In this document: positions 43,594 through 52,429 of the stretch, in pieces | How positions within the stretch are numbered: the stretch's first letter is position 1 | Layout: every line of letters begins with the position of its first letter | Assembly (NCBI GenBank): GCA_001550305.1 | Contig: LRTP01000506.1 | Coordinates: 1-64,000, forward strand | DNA: 64,000 nt | Source of the DNA: Streptomyces diastatochromogenes | Lineage (GTDB): Bacteria > Actinomycetota > Actinomycetes > Streptomycetales > Streptomycetaceae | Direction: 5' to 3' | Program-made: the position numbers and the translations under genes | The notes under the pieces: generated by a model | The model's database searches: none | What the model was told of the DNA's origin: nothing | The model's input: only the letters and a program-made list of their open reading frames with translations

Positions 43594-44580
43594 TCACAGC
43601 GTCGCGGTCGTCCCCTCCCCGGACGCGCTGCCCGCGAGCCACTGGTCCCATCCCAGGTTGAAGTCGGCGTAGCCGTTGTCGGCCGGCGCCTTGGCACGGG
43701 GCGAGCCGGTGATGGTGACGGGGTCGCCCTGCTTGACCTGGCCGTAGAACCACTTGGCGTCCGACATGGACAGATGGACGCAGCCGTGCGAGCCGCGGGC
43801 GCTTCCGCTGCCCGGGTTGGGGTCGCCGGTCGAGTAGTGCACGTACGTGCCGGACTGGGTCAGGTGCACGTCCCAGGGCAGCGTCAGGTCGTAGTAGTTG
43901 GGGCTGCCCTTCGTGCAGCTGATGCCGACGCTGCAGGAGGTCATGTGGACCTTCTCCTCCTTGTCGATGACGGCCATCGTGCCGTTCCACGTCGGATACT
44001 GGGCGCTGCCCGCGTTGATCGACAGGGTGCGCACCGCCTTGCCGTTCCGGGTCACCTTCATGGTGTGGCCGGTCACCGAGACGTCCGCGCGCACGTCGTC
44101 GCCGATGTTGAAGGTGTGCGTGTAGTTGCGCACCCCATAGCGCCCGTTGCCGTTGCTGACGCCGTCTACGTCAGCGTCGATCTTTACCTTCGTGCCGGAG
44201 GGCCAGTACGTCTTGGGGCGCCAGTCGGCGCGCTTGTCGCCCATCCAGTGCCAGGCACCGGCCACCGGTTGGGAGGCGCTCACCTTCATGTGCTTCTCGA
44301 CCGTGGCCCGTGCCTTTGCCGCCACCGGGTTCGTGAAGATCACCGAGATCGGCATGGCCACGCCGACCGTGGTGCCCGTCTGTGGGGTGATCGTCTCCAG
44401 CAGCATCGGCGGGCCCGCGGGCTTCGTCGGTGACGGAGAGGCGCTCGCACTCGGCTTTCCCGACGCCTTCGCGTCGTCCCCGCTCGCCTTGTTACTGCCG
44501 CCCCCGCCGCAGGCACTCGCGCCCACCAGCATCACACCCGTGACGAATGCGATCCCTATGCCGCCCTTGCGCCGTCCCAC
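43594..44580 (-). CDS. L,D-transpeptidase lipoprotein
   Basis: 328 residues from GTG 44580. A signal sequence (GIGIAFVTGVMLVGASAC) ends in a lipobox-like ASAC, then a Gly/Ser/Pro linker. Residues 60-170 form an Ig-like domain (ITPQTGTTVGVAMPISVIFT), and the YkuD catalytic domain follows with the active-site motif GSARGSHGCVHLSMSDAKWF. It forms 3-3 cross-links in peptidoglycan or attaches proteins, on the outer face of the membrane. The longer frame to 44874 lacks signal-peptide character. It stands alone between the two small ORF copies. Confidence 0.92.
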   Translation of the reverse strand: MGRRKGGIGIAFVTGVMLVGASACGGGGSNKASGDDAKASGKPSASASPSPTKPAGPPMLLETITPQTGTTVGVAMPISVIFTNPVAAKARATVEKHMKVSASQPVAGAWHWMGDKRADWRPKTYWPSGTKVKIDADVDGVSNGNGRYGVRNYTHTFNIGDDVRADVSVTGHTMKVTRNGKAVRTLSINAGSAQYPTWNGTMAVIDKEEKVHMTSCSVGISCTKGSPNYYDLTLPWDVHLTQSGTYVHYSTGDPNPGSGSARGSHGCVHLSMSDAKWFYGQVKQGDPVTITGSPRAKAPADNGYADFNLGWDQWLAGSASGEGTTATL

Positions 44581-44892
44581 GATCTGCCCCGCTCTCTCGC
44601 TCTTCGGCCCTGACGAGCCCGACTCCCTGTCAGACAACGACAAGGTGGGGCGCAGTTGCGCGCATCGCGTAAAGCGTGTCTCAAGATTCGGTGCGCACCG
44701 CCGGATCGGGGACGATGAGGGGCGCGACATCATGCCTGCCGACTTCGCTCGATCACGGCCGTGGTGTTCGCGCAGGAACCCGTACGTACTCCAGTTGCGA
44801 CGTGGACGGTGAAGTCGGCCCCGCGCCGCGGGCCGCGGCGGCCGACCCGGTTCTGCGGCCGATCGAAAGCCCACGGACTGTCGTCCACCGTC

Positions 44893-45045
44893 ATGTCAGT
44901 CACGGGTTGGCGGGTGCACTTCACCCACCGAGACCTCACCTGGCCGCGCGAAGAGACCCCGTTCATACGGGGGTTCAGTGCCCTGTCCGCCGGTCTCGAT
45001 CTGCGACTGGACGACCTGGGCGTGCCCGACGGCCGCCCTTCCTGA
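44893..45045 (+). CDS. Small ORF copy B (51 codons), paralogous to 43363
   Basis: Reads MSVTGWRVHFTHRDLTWPRE, then FIRGFSALSAGLDLRLDDLG to a TGA. Its kinship with copy A at 43363, including upstream CCCACGGA, argues that the sequence has been conserved or mobile. There is no clear ribosome site. Possibly the tail of a larger unrecognised gene rather than a free peptide. Confidence 0.4.
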   Translation: MSVTGWRVHFTHRDLTWPREETPFIRGFSALSAGLDLRLDDLGVPDGRPS

Positions 45046-45178
45046 TCAGACCGGCGGGCCCGTACGACGTGACGTTGAACCGCTACTTCTCGGTGGGTCG
45101 GTGGGTCGGTGTGACCGACGTGAGGCGACCGCGGACGACGGCGCGGTAGACACCGATCCAGGTGCGGTCTTCGTGAGA

Positions 45179-46042
45179 TCAGCGGAGACGACAGATCAGC
45201 TCGGTCGGAGCAAGGAGACCCTCCTCGATGTTCTGGAGCAACTTTGCGATCTTGGTCGATGCGTCGGTACCCATCGCCACGTTGATCGAGGCAGGAGGCG
45301 TGTCCCCGCCCGCGGGGTTGTGCGGCGTGCTGATCCGGCGGTGCGCATCGCCCGCGTCACGAAGCGACTGGACGGCTCGAGAGCGGTGATCGGGCTCGGC
45401 GACGATGTCGAACCCGGCTTTGCGCAGCAGTGAGCGGTATTCCTGGGGGCGGGCCAGGAAGCTGTGTTCGGGCTGCGAGGCCCACGGCAGTGGGTAGCGG
45501 ACGAGGGTGGGGTCGCCGAGGAGCATGACGTCGTACACGATGAAGAGGCCGTTGTCGGTCAGGACGCGGCTGATCTCGGTGAACAGGCGGCCCTTGTCCT
45601 CGATGTTCATACCCACGTGCAGCATCCAGGCCCGGTCGAAGCTCGCCCGAGGAAAGGGCAGTGCGGTCACGTCCCCCTGCTGGAAGCGGGCCCGGTCGGC
45701 GAGGCCCACACGATCGGTGAGTCGGCGCGCGACGTCGACGTACTCCTCGGTCAGGTCCACGCCGGTGACATCGGCGCCTGCGTGCTGGGCCAGATGGCGG
45801 GCCGGACCGCCCAGGCCGCTTCCCGCGTCAAGGACACGCAGCCCCGCTCTCAGCTCCAGGTGTTCGGCCAGCTCTCGCGTCGCCGCATGGCCGCCGATGT
45901 GGAACTCGTCCACGCCATGAAGGTCGTCGGTGGTGAGCGTCGTATGCCCCGGGTAGAGGCGGTCGAGCGCTTCGTCGATCTTCCGGAGCAGGCCGCCTTG
46001 TCGGTAATGGCGTGCTACGGCGGACGGCTGCTGTGCGGTCAC
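45179..46042 (-). CDS. SAM-dependent methyltransferase (sterol/gamma-tocopherol-like)
   Basis: 287 residues. Motif I is RVLDAGSGLGGPARHLA, followed by VTGVDLTEEYVDVARRLTD. FQQGDVTALPFPRASFDRAW, then an MLHVGMNIEDKGRLFTEISR segment, and RVLTDNGLFIVYDVM match the Methyltransf_11/25 layout of small-molecule methyltransferases. The GTG start follows GGAAGGACG. The last 55 residues (NPAGGDTPPASINVAMGTDA) form a cap that may hold the substrate. It lies upstream of nothing on its strand; the next leftward gene is far, so it is probably monocistronic. Confidence 0.88.
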   Translation of the reverse strand: MTAQQPSAVARHYRQGGLLRKIDEALDRLYPGHTTLTTDDLHGVDEFHIGGHAATRELAEHLELRAGLRVLDAGSGLGGPARHLAQHAGADVTGVDLTEEYVDVARRLTDRVGLADRARFQQGDVTALPFPRASFDRAWMLHVGMNIEDKGRLFTEISRVLTDNGLFIVYDVMLLGDPTLVRYPLPWASQPEHSFLARPQEYRSLLRKAGFDIVAEPDHRSRAVQSLRDAGDAHRRISTPHNPAGGDTPPASINVAMGTDASTKIAKLLQNIEEGLLAPTELICRLR

Positions 46043-46140
46043 GGGAACGTCCTTCCGGTCATGGGTGATCGAAGCGTGGCCGAAGGTCCTGAGTGGCTTC
46101 GGACCGTGGTGGCGAAGAAGGCGGATTCAGGGGTGTTGTC

Positions 46141-46971
46141 CTAGTCGTGATCGGTGGCGAGGGCGACGTGCCGCCAGGCGTCCATCTCCTTGCGGAAGGT
46201 GTCCAGTTTGGCGTCGAAGGCCTGCAGGGTGTCGGCTCCGAGCGGGAGGCGCAGGGGCGGCTCGGGGGCGGCGGCCATCTCGACTATGGCGCGCGCGGCC
46301 TTGACCGGGTCGCCGGGCTGGGCGTGGTTCAGGCTCGCGGCGGCCGCACGCATCGCGCCGACGGTGGGCGCGTAGTCGTCGATCGTGTCGGGGCCGGTGT
46401 GCAGGCTGGCGGGGTCGAGGAAGTCGGTGCGGAAGAAGCCCGGCTCCACGAGCGTCACGTGGATGCCGAGAGGGGCCAGTTCGGTGTGGAGGGTCTCGGT
46501 GAAGCCTTCGACGGCGAACTTCGTGGAGGCGTAGATGCCCCAGCCCGGCGCGGTGGCGAAACCCACGATGGAGCTGATGTTGATCACGTGGCCAGAGTGC
46601 TGGCGCCGCAGTACCGGCAGTACGGCGCGTTGGACGGCGAGCGGGCCGAACACGTTGGTCTCGAAGACCGCACGGACCGCGGCGTCGTCGGACTCTTCGA
46701 CGGCGGCGAGCAGTCCGGTGCCGGCGTTGTTGACCACGACGTCGATCCGGCCGAACCACTCGACCGCCGCGTCGACGGCCGCTTGGATGCTCTGCGGGTC
46801 GGTCACGTCCAGCGGCACGGCGAGCAGCGCGTCGCCGGCGTCGGGAAACTGCTCGCGCACGGTTTCGGCCTTCCGCGCGGTCGCGACCACCCGGTGGCCG
46901 GCGGCGAGGGCGGCACGAGTGATCTCCAGGCCGAAGCCCCGGGACGATCCAGTGATGAACCAAACGCTCAT
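46141..46971 (-). CDS. Short-chain dehydrogenase/reductase
   Basis: 276 residues, classical SDR. The nucleotide motif is WFITGSSRGFGLEITRAAL (TGxxxGxG). DVTDPQSIQAAVDAAV, VVVNNAGTGLLAAVEE (NNAG) and the catalytic YASTKFAVEGFTETL (YxxxK) with upstream ISSIVGF Ser are all present. It reduces or oxidises a carbonyl/alcohol with NAD(P). It is the last gene in a leftward set with an NmrA-type protein (15 bases apart) and an MFS transporter, all likely under the TetR at 49548. Confidence 0.92.
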   Translation of the reverse strand: MSVWFITGSSRGFGLEITRAALAAGHRVVATARKAETVREQFPDAGDALLAVPLDVTDPQSIQAAVDAAVEWFGRIDVVVNNAGTGLLAAVEESDDAAVRAVFETNVFGPLAVQRAVLPVLRRQHSGHVINISSIVGFATAPGWGIYASTKFAVEGFTETLHTELAPLGIHVTLVEPGFFRTDFLDPASLHTGPDTIDDYAPTVGAMRAAAASLNHAQPGDPVKAARAIVEMAAAPEPPLRLPLGADTLQAFDAKLDTFRKEMDAWRHVALATDHD

Positions 46972-46986
46972 TGTCTTCTCCAGTGT

Positions 46987-47862
46987 TCAGGCAGTGGGCA
47001 GGTCGAAGGCCGCGCGGTTCTGGGCGATGAAACCCTCGACGTCGAGGGGATCGCTGCCGCCGATCGTCTTCACCAGGTCGTTGGTGCCGGCGAAGACGCC
47101 GTTGCGGTAGTCGACGGCCACGGCGAGCAGGTGCTGGATCAGGTGGTCCGGCGCGCCGCGCCCGTGCAGGATGGCGGCGAATTCGTCGAGTTCGATGGGC
47201 ACGTAGGTGACTTCGCGGTCCAGCGCCCGCGACATCTTCGCGGCGATCTCGTAGTGGTTGAGCTCCTCGGCTCCGTACAGCGGGTAGATCTGGCCGGCGT
47301 GCGGGGCGGGGTCTTCCAGGATGGCCGCGATCACCTTCGCCTGGTCGCTTTCCGCGATGGGGGCGTGGCGTCCGTCGGCGAACGGCAGGCGCAGTTCGCC
47401 GGTTCCGTCGGCCCAGGTGTCGATCAGCCACTGGGCGAAGAAGGTCGGGCGGATGTGGGTGACGGGGACCGGGGAGTGGTCCAGGACGCGTTCGGCGACC
47501 CAGTGCTGGCGTGCCGCGTTGCTGGCGGTGTTACGGCGGGCGGAGACCTGCGACATGTTCACGATCGCCTGGACCCCGTTCTCCTCCGCCGCCTGGGCCA
47601 CGTTCGCGGTGGCGTCCATCAGGCCGGTGCGGATCGGGTAGGTGAAGTACAGGGCATCGGTCCCCTTGGCCGCCTGGGCCAGGGAGTCCAGGTCGAGGAC
47701 GTCGCCTTCCACAATGTCCGCTCCGAGGGCGGCGAGCCGCTCGGCGCGCCCGTCGAGACCGCGGACGAGTGCGCGGACGCGGTGCCCGCGCTGGAGCAGG
47801 AGTTCGGTGGTGTGGCCGCCGGTTTTGCCGGTGGCCCCGATCACGAGGAGGTTGCGTTCCAT
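46987..47862 (-). CDS. NmrA-like NAD(P)-binding reductase
   Basis: 291 residues. The N-terminal Rossmann motif is NLLVIGATGKTGGHTTELLL, followed by VRALVRGLDGRAERLAALG and IVEGDVLDLDSLAQAAKG. It lacks the SDR YxxxK in normal place, fitting the atypical NmrA/quinone-oxidoreductase-2 class. The start ATG follows CGGAGATCACC. It lies between SDR and MFS genes; a redox sensor or quinone reductase role tied to the exported compound is inferred. Confidence 0.9.
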   Translation of the reverse strand: MERNLLVIGATGKTGGHTTELLLQRGHRVRALVRGLDGRAERLAALGADIVEGDVLDLDSLAQAAKGTDALYFTYPIRTGLMDATANVAQAAEENGVQAIVNMSQVSARRNTASNAARQHWVAERVLDHSPVPVTHIRPTFFAQWLIDTWADGTGELRLPFADGRHAPIAESDQAKVIAAILEDPAPHAGQIYPLYGAEELNHYEIAAKMSRALDREVTYVPIELDEFAAILHGRGAPDHLIQHLLAVAVDYRNGVFAGTNDLVKTIGGSDPLDVEGFIAQNRAAFDLPTA

Positions 47863-48016
47863 GATGGTGATCTCCGTTTCTTGAGAGGGAGCTGGTGGGA
47901 AAACCAGCGTCAGTCCTTCGAATGGGCGCCGCAGAAGATGAGTGGGAGGCGGTGCGACGCCCGTCCGGCAGGGGGCTGTGGTTGCGGGCCCGGTCCGAGT
48001 GGCCAAGGCCACGTGG

Positions 48017-49445
48017 TCAGGGTGTGTGGCGGGGCCGGAGGGCGAGCAGCGCGCCGGCGGCGGCGATTCCGGCGCCGGCCTGGACGGACCAGGCGTGGTC
48101 GAATCCGGTGGTCGTGGCCTGGGGGGGTGAGGGCGACGAGCAGAGCCACGCCCACGGCGCTGCCGATCTGCCGGCTCATGTTGAGTACGGCACTGCCGGT
48201 GGTGGCGCGTTCGGGCGCGAGGGTGCCGGCGGCGGCGAACAGCGGCGCCTGGGTCAGACCGCCGGCCAGGCCGACCAGGATCAGGCCCGGGAACATGCCG
48301 CCCCAGTAGTCGGGAGTGGTGTGCACGCTCGCGATCCAGTAGCCGGCGGCGAGTGCCATGGCCAGCGTGCCCGTCACGGCGGGGGCGGTGCGTCCGAAGC
48401 GGTGCTGGATGGGGCCGGCGTTCATCGCGAAGGCGATCGAGGTCAGAGGGGCCGGGGCGATGGAGACGCCGGCGCGCAGCGGGCTGAAGTGCCAGACCTC
48501 CTGCATGAACAGGGCGGTGCTGAGCAGGACGATGGCGAAGCCGGCGGAGAACAGGAAGAGGGCCGCGGTGGCGGCGGTGAACTGCCTGCCGGCGAACAGC
48601 TGTTTCTCGATCACCGGCGCCTTGGCGCGCAGGGTGCGCTCGACGGTCGCGGCGGCGGCCAGGGCGGCTGCGGCGAACAGGGCCACGGTGCGGAGGTCCG
48701 TCCAGCCCCATCCCGGCCCCTGGACGGTGGCGAGCACCAGCAGGCTCACGGCCAGCAACAGCGCGAGGGCGGAAGCCGCGTCCGGCACGGCGGCACCTCT
48801 GGGCTGACGTACCTCGGGCAGCAGCAGCGCGCCGGCGACGAGGGTGGCGATGCCGACGGGAACGTTGATCAGGAAGATCCACCGCCAGTCGAGGGTGACG
48901 AGCAGACCGCCGACGGGCGGGCCCGCCGAGGCCGCGATCGCGCCCACGCCCGCCCACAGGCCGACCACCAGGGTGTGCTGGCGCTCGGGGAAGCTCGGGT
49001 AGAGCAGGCCGAGCGAGGTCGGCACGATCATCGCCGCGCCGACGGCCTGGAGAGCCCGGGCGCCGACCAGCACGCCGAGGCTGGGTGCGGCGGCCGCGAC
49101 GGCGGAAGTGAGGGTGAAGAGTGCCACTCCGGACAGCAGCATCTTCTTGCGTCCCCAGTGATCCGCGATCCGGCCCGCGGGCACGAGCACGGCGGCGAAG
49201 ACGATCGCGTAGGCCGACAGAATCCACGACACGCTCGCGACGCTGGTGCCCGGGAACGACTGCCCGATTCCGTCGAGGGCGACGTTGACGACGAAGAAGT
49301 CGAGCTGCGCCATGAAGGCGACGGCTCCCAGCACCGCCATGATGCTCCATCGGCGCGGGTGACCCGCCTCGGTGGCGGCCGGGGCCGGGGCCGGGGCAGT
49401 TCGCGGTGATGTGGCGACCGCCTGCGGTGGAGCCTGTGTGGACAT
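48017..49445 (-). pseudogene. MFS drug exporter (DHA2, 14-span) with C-terminal frameshift
   Basis: About 475 residues if repaired. MFS landmarks are FMAQLDFFVVNVALDGIGQS, the loop GRIADHWGRKKMLLSG, the antiporter motif AVGAAMIVPTSLGLL, and GLWAGVGAIAASAGPPVGGLL. In the last segment a run of seven C (48121-48127 on the plus strand as G) shifts the frame. With six, the reading continues QATTTGFDHAWSVQAGAGIA then AAGALLALRPRHTP and stops at 48017, exactly as in relatives. As given, translation runs on into the upstream side with an Arg/Pro tail. Either a real mutation or a homopolymer sequencing error. The last membrane span would be lost. Confidence 0.8.
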
Positions 49446-49468
49446 CCCGTCTGCCTTCCCAGAGGAAT

Positions 49469-49533
49469 GGGCTTGACAGCCCTCTTTTTGGTCTGTCTCC
49501 AGGAGACACCTCACAGAATGGGTTGTCAAGCCC
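49469..49533. promoter_or_regulatory. Divergent promoters and TetR operators of the MFS/TetR pair
   Basis: GGGCTTGACA (49469-49478) and TGTCAAGCCC (49524-49533) are perfect inverted copies, and each carries a TTGACA-type -35 for one direction. Each is also an imperfect local palindrome (GGGCT-TGAC-AGCCC; GGGTTGTCAAGCCC). A perfect GTCTCC-A-GGAGAC palindrome sits midway (49491-49505). The TetR protein at 49548 is the likely binder. Confidence 0.65.
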
Positions 49534-49547
49534 CTTTTTGCGGTACG

Positions 49548-50183
49548 ATGGCCACCATGACCACCACCAGCGAAGCGACGGGTCGGAAGCTGACCGCCAA
49601 GGGCCTGGCCACACGCGAACGAATCGTCAGGGCGGCCGCCGAGCTGATCTACGAACACGGTGCGCAGAACACCAACAACGAGCAGATCCGGGAGGCCGCC
49701 GGGGTCAGCGGCTCGCAGCTGACGCGCCACTTCCCCACCAAGGAGTCCCTGGTGCGCGCGGTGCTCGCCTGGCAGGCCGACAGCATCGTCGCCCGCCACC
49801 AGGCGCCCGAGCTGGGTGAACTCGACAGCTTCGCCGCCCTGTACCGGTGGGCCGACATGTACGTCGGATCGCAGGACATGCTGCGCGGCGGCTGCACGTT
49901 CGGCTCGCTGGCCGCTGAGGTCGTCAAGACCGAGCCCTCTCATCGGGACGCGGTGGCAGACGGCTTCGGGCGGTGGCAGGAGCTGTTCAAGCGCGGCCTG
50001 AGCAAGATGCGCGAGCGCGGCGAGTTGCGGCCGGAGGCCGACCCGGCCGCGCTCGCCCACCTGCTCGCGGCCGCGTTCCAGGGAGGAGCACTGCTGGACC
50101 AGGCGGCCGGTGAGTCCACACCCCTGCGTGACGCGCTGTACGGGGCCCTGGCCTACATCGAGTCATTCGCCGCAGAACGCTGA
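49548..50183 (+). CDS. TetR-family repressor of the SDR/NmrA/MFS locus
   Basis: About 211 residues. The helix-turn-helix is RERIVRAAAELIYEHGAQNT, NNEQIREAAGVSGSQLTRHF (residues 20-65). The C-terminal domain has GGCTFGSLAAEV and HLLAAAFQGGALLDQAA, typical of the LmrA/YxaF-like (TetR_C_18) group that controls MFS exporters. ATG 49548 or the nearby ATG 49557 can serve; both follow closely on the promoter, with little leader. Divergent from the MFS gene. Confidence 0.88.
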   Translation: MATMTTTSEATGRKLTAKGLATRERIVRAAAELIYEHGAQNTNNEQIREAAGVSGSQLTRHFPTKESLVRAVLAWQADSIVARHQAPELGELDSFAALYRWADMYVGSQDMLRGGCTFGSLAAEVVKTEPSHRDAVADGFGRWQELFKRGLSKMRERGELRPEADPAALAHLLAAAFQGGALLDQAAGESTPLRDALYGALAYIESFAAER

Positions 50184-50220
50184 CCGTACTGCGGAGTGCG
50201 GACCCTCGAGCAAGCGGCGT

Positions 50221-50859
50221 TCAGAGAGCGTCGGAGGCGACTTGGGGCGTCTGCCGGGACCGGGCCCGTGCTGTGAGTGGGAGTCCTTCGAATGCTTGAT
50301 CGGCAACGCGCTCCAGCGCGGCTGCGTCGAGCCCGGCCTTGGCCATCACTTCCATGCCGCGATTGACGGCCATGAGCAGTTGGCTGATTTCGTAGGCGCC
50401 CGCTTCGGGTTCGAGGTCGCCATGGCGCTGTGCGGCCTGAACGCACTCGGTCAGTGAGCTCTCGATTCTCCTGAGGGCCTGTCGGACTCGTTCGTTGGCC
50501 TGCGGATCGTGGTCGACGCCCTCGATGACGAATCCGGTCACCATGCAGCCGAGCCGGTCGGGGTCGTCGTGGACGAACCGCGCCGACTTGACGAGGTATG
50601 CCCGCAGCCGTTCCAGCGCGGTCTCGTCGGGGCCTTCGAGTACGGCCGCCCAGGCGGCCTCGGTGCGGTCGCAGTAGGCCGCCAGCGTCTGCAGGTACAG
50701 GTTGCTCTTGTCGCCGAAGGCGGCGTAGAGGCTGCCGCGGCCCAGCCCGCCGGCCTTGGCGATGTCGTCAACGCTGGTACCGGCGTATCCGGTACGGCGG
50801 AACTGTCGCTCGATGGCCTGTACGACCTTGTCCTTGTCGAAACCTGGTGGGCGTCCCAT
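50221..50859 (-). CDS. TetR-family repressor (second MFS locus)
   Basis: 212 residues. The N-terminus is MGRPPGFDKDKVVQAIERQF, then YAGTSVDDIAKAGGLGRGSL-YAAFGDKSNLY, a standard TetR helix-turn-helix. The C-terminal domain includes LGCMVTGFVIEG and ISQLLMAVNRGMEVMAKAG (TetR_C_ TetR/NemR-like). Divergent from two coupled MFS genes, with a pair of 24-base direct repeats between them. Confidence 0.88.
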   Translation of the reverse strand: MGRPPGFDKDKVVQAIERQFRRTGYAGTSVDDIAKAGGLGRGSLYAAFGDKSNLYLQTLAAYCDRTEAAWAAVLEGPDETALERLRAYLVKSARFVHDDPDRLGCMVTGFVIEGVDHDPQANERVRQALRRIESSLTECVQAAQRHGDLEPEAGAYEISQLLMAVNRGMEVMAKAGLDAAALERVADQAFEGLPLTARARSRQTPQVASDAL

Positions 50860-50886
50860 GGGGTCAGTTTACAGGTCGCCCGAGCA

Positions 50887-50942
50887 TTCTTGACATGTCG
50901 TTCCAGAACTTCATAGGGTTCTTGACAAGGCGGTCCAGAACT
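50887..50942. promoter_or_regulatory. Pair of 24-base direct repeats in TetR/MFS intergenic region
   Basis: Copies at 50887-50910 and 50919-50942 both begin TTCTTGACA and end TCCAGAACT, and differ at three internal bases. Each contains a TTGACA-like -35, and their spacing is 32 bases (about three helical turns). Probable operators for the TetR at 50221. Confidence 0.6.
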
Positions 50943-50986
50943 CTGCCGCCCGTTACTCACGGCATCCCTCGAAGCCCACGGAACGG

Positions 50987-52429
50987 ATGAGACGCATGTC
51001 TTCGCAAGATCAGATGGCCCCTGCGCGAGCGCAGACAGAAGGTGGGGGTACATCGAGAACACGGCCGGCTCTCATCCTCGCCGTGCTGGCCATGGCGAGT
51101 TTCCTTGGCCAACTCGACGTGTGGATCACCAACGTCGGTCTGCCGAACATCGGGCAGGGCTTGGGTTCGACCTCTTTGTCGGACCTGAGCTGGGTGCTCA
51201 ACGGCTACGCGATCGTCTTCGCCGCCCTGCTCGTCCCTGCGGGGCGGCTCGCCGACCGTTTCGGACGCAAGAGCGGCTTCCTTCTCGGCATGGCCGTCTT
51301 CGTAGCGGCGAGTCTCGGGGCGGCCCTGTCCGGCGGCGTATGGGTGCTGGTCGTCTTCCGTGCCCTTCAGGCGGTGGGCGCCGCCCTGTTGACCCCCGCC
51401 AGCCTCGGCCTGGTCCTGACGAGCGCCCCCGCCGACAAGGTGGAGCGGTACGTCAAGATCTGGTTCACCGCGGGCTCGCTGTCCGGGGTGTGCGGCCCGA
51501 TTTTCGGCGGGCTGCTGGTCCAGGTGTCCTGGCGGTGGCTGTTCCTGGTGAACATTCCCGTCGGGCTGCTCGCCATCGTGCTGGCCGCCCGGCTCGTGGC
51601 CAATGTCAAGCACGAACAGGACGCCCGCATCCCCGACCTGCTCGGCGGTGTCCTGCTGATCGTCGTGGTCGGTGCCCTGGCTCTCGGCGTGGTGAAGGCG
51701 CCCGACTGGGGCTGGTCGGACACCCGGGTCGTCATGTCCCTGGTTGTGGCAGTGGTCGGGTTGCTGGCGTTTCTGTTCCGCTCGTCACGGCACCAGGTGC
51801 CTGTAGTTGACCTGTCTCTCTTCCGTGACCGGATCTTCGCCTCGGCGAACCTCGCCGGCATGCTGCAACTGGCCTCGTTCGCCGCCCTCCTGCTGTCGAC
51901 GATCCTCTGGCTGCAGAACCACTGGCACTACTCCGCCATCAAAACCGGATGCGCCAGTCTTCCCGGCCCGATCGGCTTCGCGGTGGCTGCTACTGCCAGT
52001 GAAACCCTCCAGCGTCGATTCCGGATCCCGGCCGGTGTCATCGCGGCGGTCGGCAGTGCGATCGCCTCTGCCGGCATCCTTCTCTTCGCCGTTCTGATGC
52101 ACAACGACCCGAACTACGCCTCCGGAGTCCTCCCGTGCTGGCTGCTCTTCGGGTTCGGCGCCGGCTTGGCGCTCCCGACCGTCGTCTCCTCCGCGACGGT
52201 CGGTCTGCGCCCCGAGCAGGCCGCTACCGGCAGCGCGATCGTGACCATGTCCACTCAGATCGGCTCGGTCGTCGGCATCAGCATCCTGGTCGCCATGCTC
52301 GGCACCGCCTCCGGCGGAGCCTCCCTGGAGACCTATCGGCACGCATGGCTGGTCACGATGGCCCTCATGGCTGTCGCGGGTGTGGTGTCGCTGGGCGTCT
52401 CGCAGAAGAGGGCGGTGGCGGTCCGATGA
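50987..52429 (+). CDS. MFS drug exporter, DHA2 (EmrB/QacA) family
   Basis: 480 residues, about 14 spans. MASFLGQLDVWITNVGLPNI (motif D1), LVPAGRLADRFGRKSGFLLG (loop 2-3), ALQAVGAALLTPASLGLVLT (motif C) and PIFGGLLVQVSWRWLFLVNI follow the DHA2 order. All motifs look intact. ATG 50987 or ATG 50996 may be the start. Its TGA overlaps the ATG of a second MFS gene (ATGA 52426-52429). Controlled by the divergent TetR. Confidence 0.92.
   Translation: MRRMSSQDQMAPARAQTEGGGTSRTRPALILAVLAMASFLGQLDVWITNVGLPNIGQGLGSTSLSDLSWVLNGYAIVFAALLVPAGRLADRFGRKSGFLLGMAVFVAASLGAALSGGVWVLVVFRALQAVGAALLTPASLGLVLTSAPADKVERYVKIWFTAGSLSGVCGPIFGGLLVQVSWRWLFLVNIPVGLLAIVLAARLVANVKHEQDARIPDLLGGVLLIVVVGALALGVVKAPDWGWSDTRVVMSLVVAVVGLLAFLFRSSRHQVPVVDLSLFRDRIFASANLAGMLQLASFAALLLSTILWLQNHWHYSAIKTGCASLPGPIGFAVAATASETLQRRFRIPAGVIAAVGSAIASAGILLFAVLMHNDPNYASGVLPCWLLFGFGAGLALPTVVSSATVGLRPEQAATGSAIVTMSTQIGSVVGISILVAMLGTASGGASLETYRHAWLVTMALMAVAGVVSLGVSQKRAVAVR

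Noticed and set aside
46093-48309. 738-codon plus-strand open frame
   Set aside because: It is antisense to the SDR, NmrA and MFS genes, which have full family motifs. The Gly/Val/Asp-rich product is typical of shadow frames.
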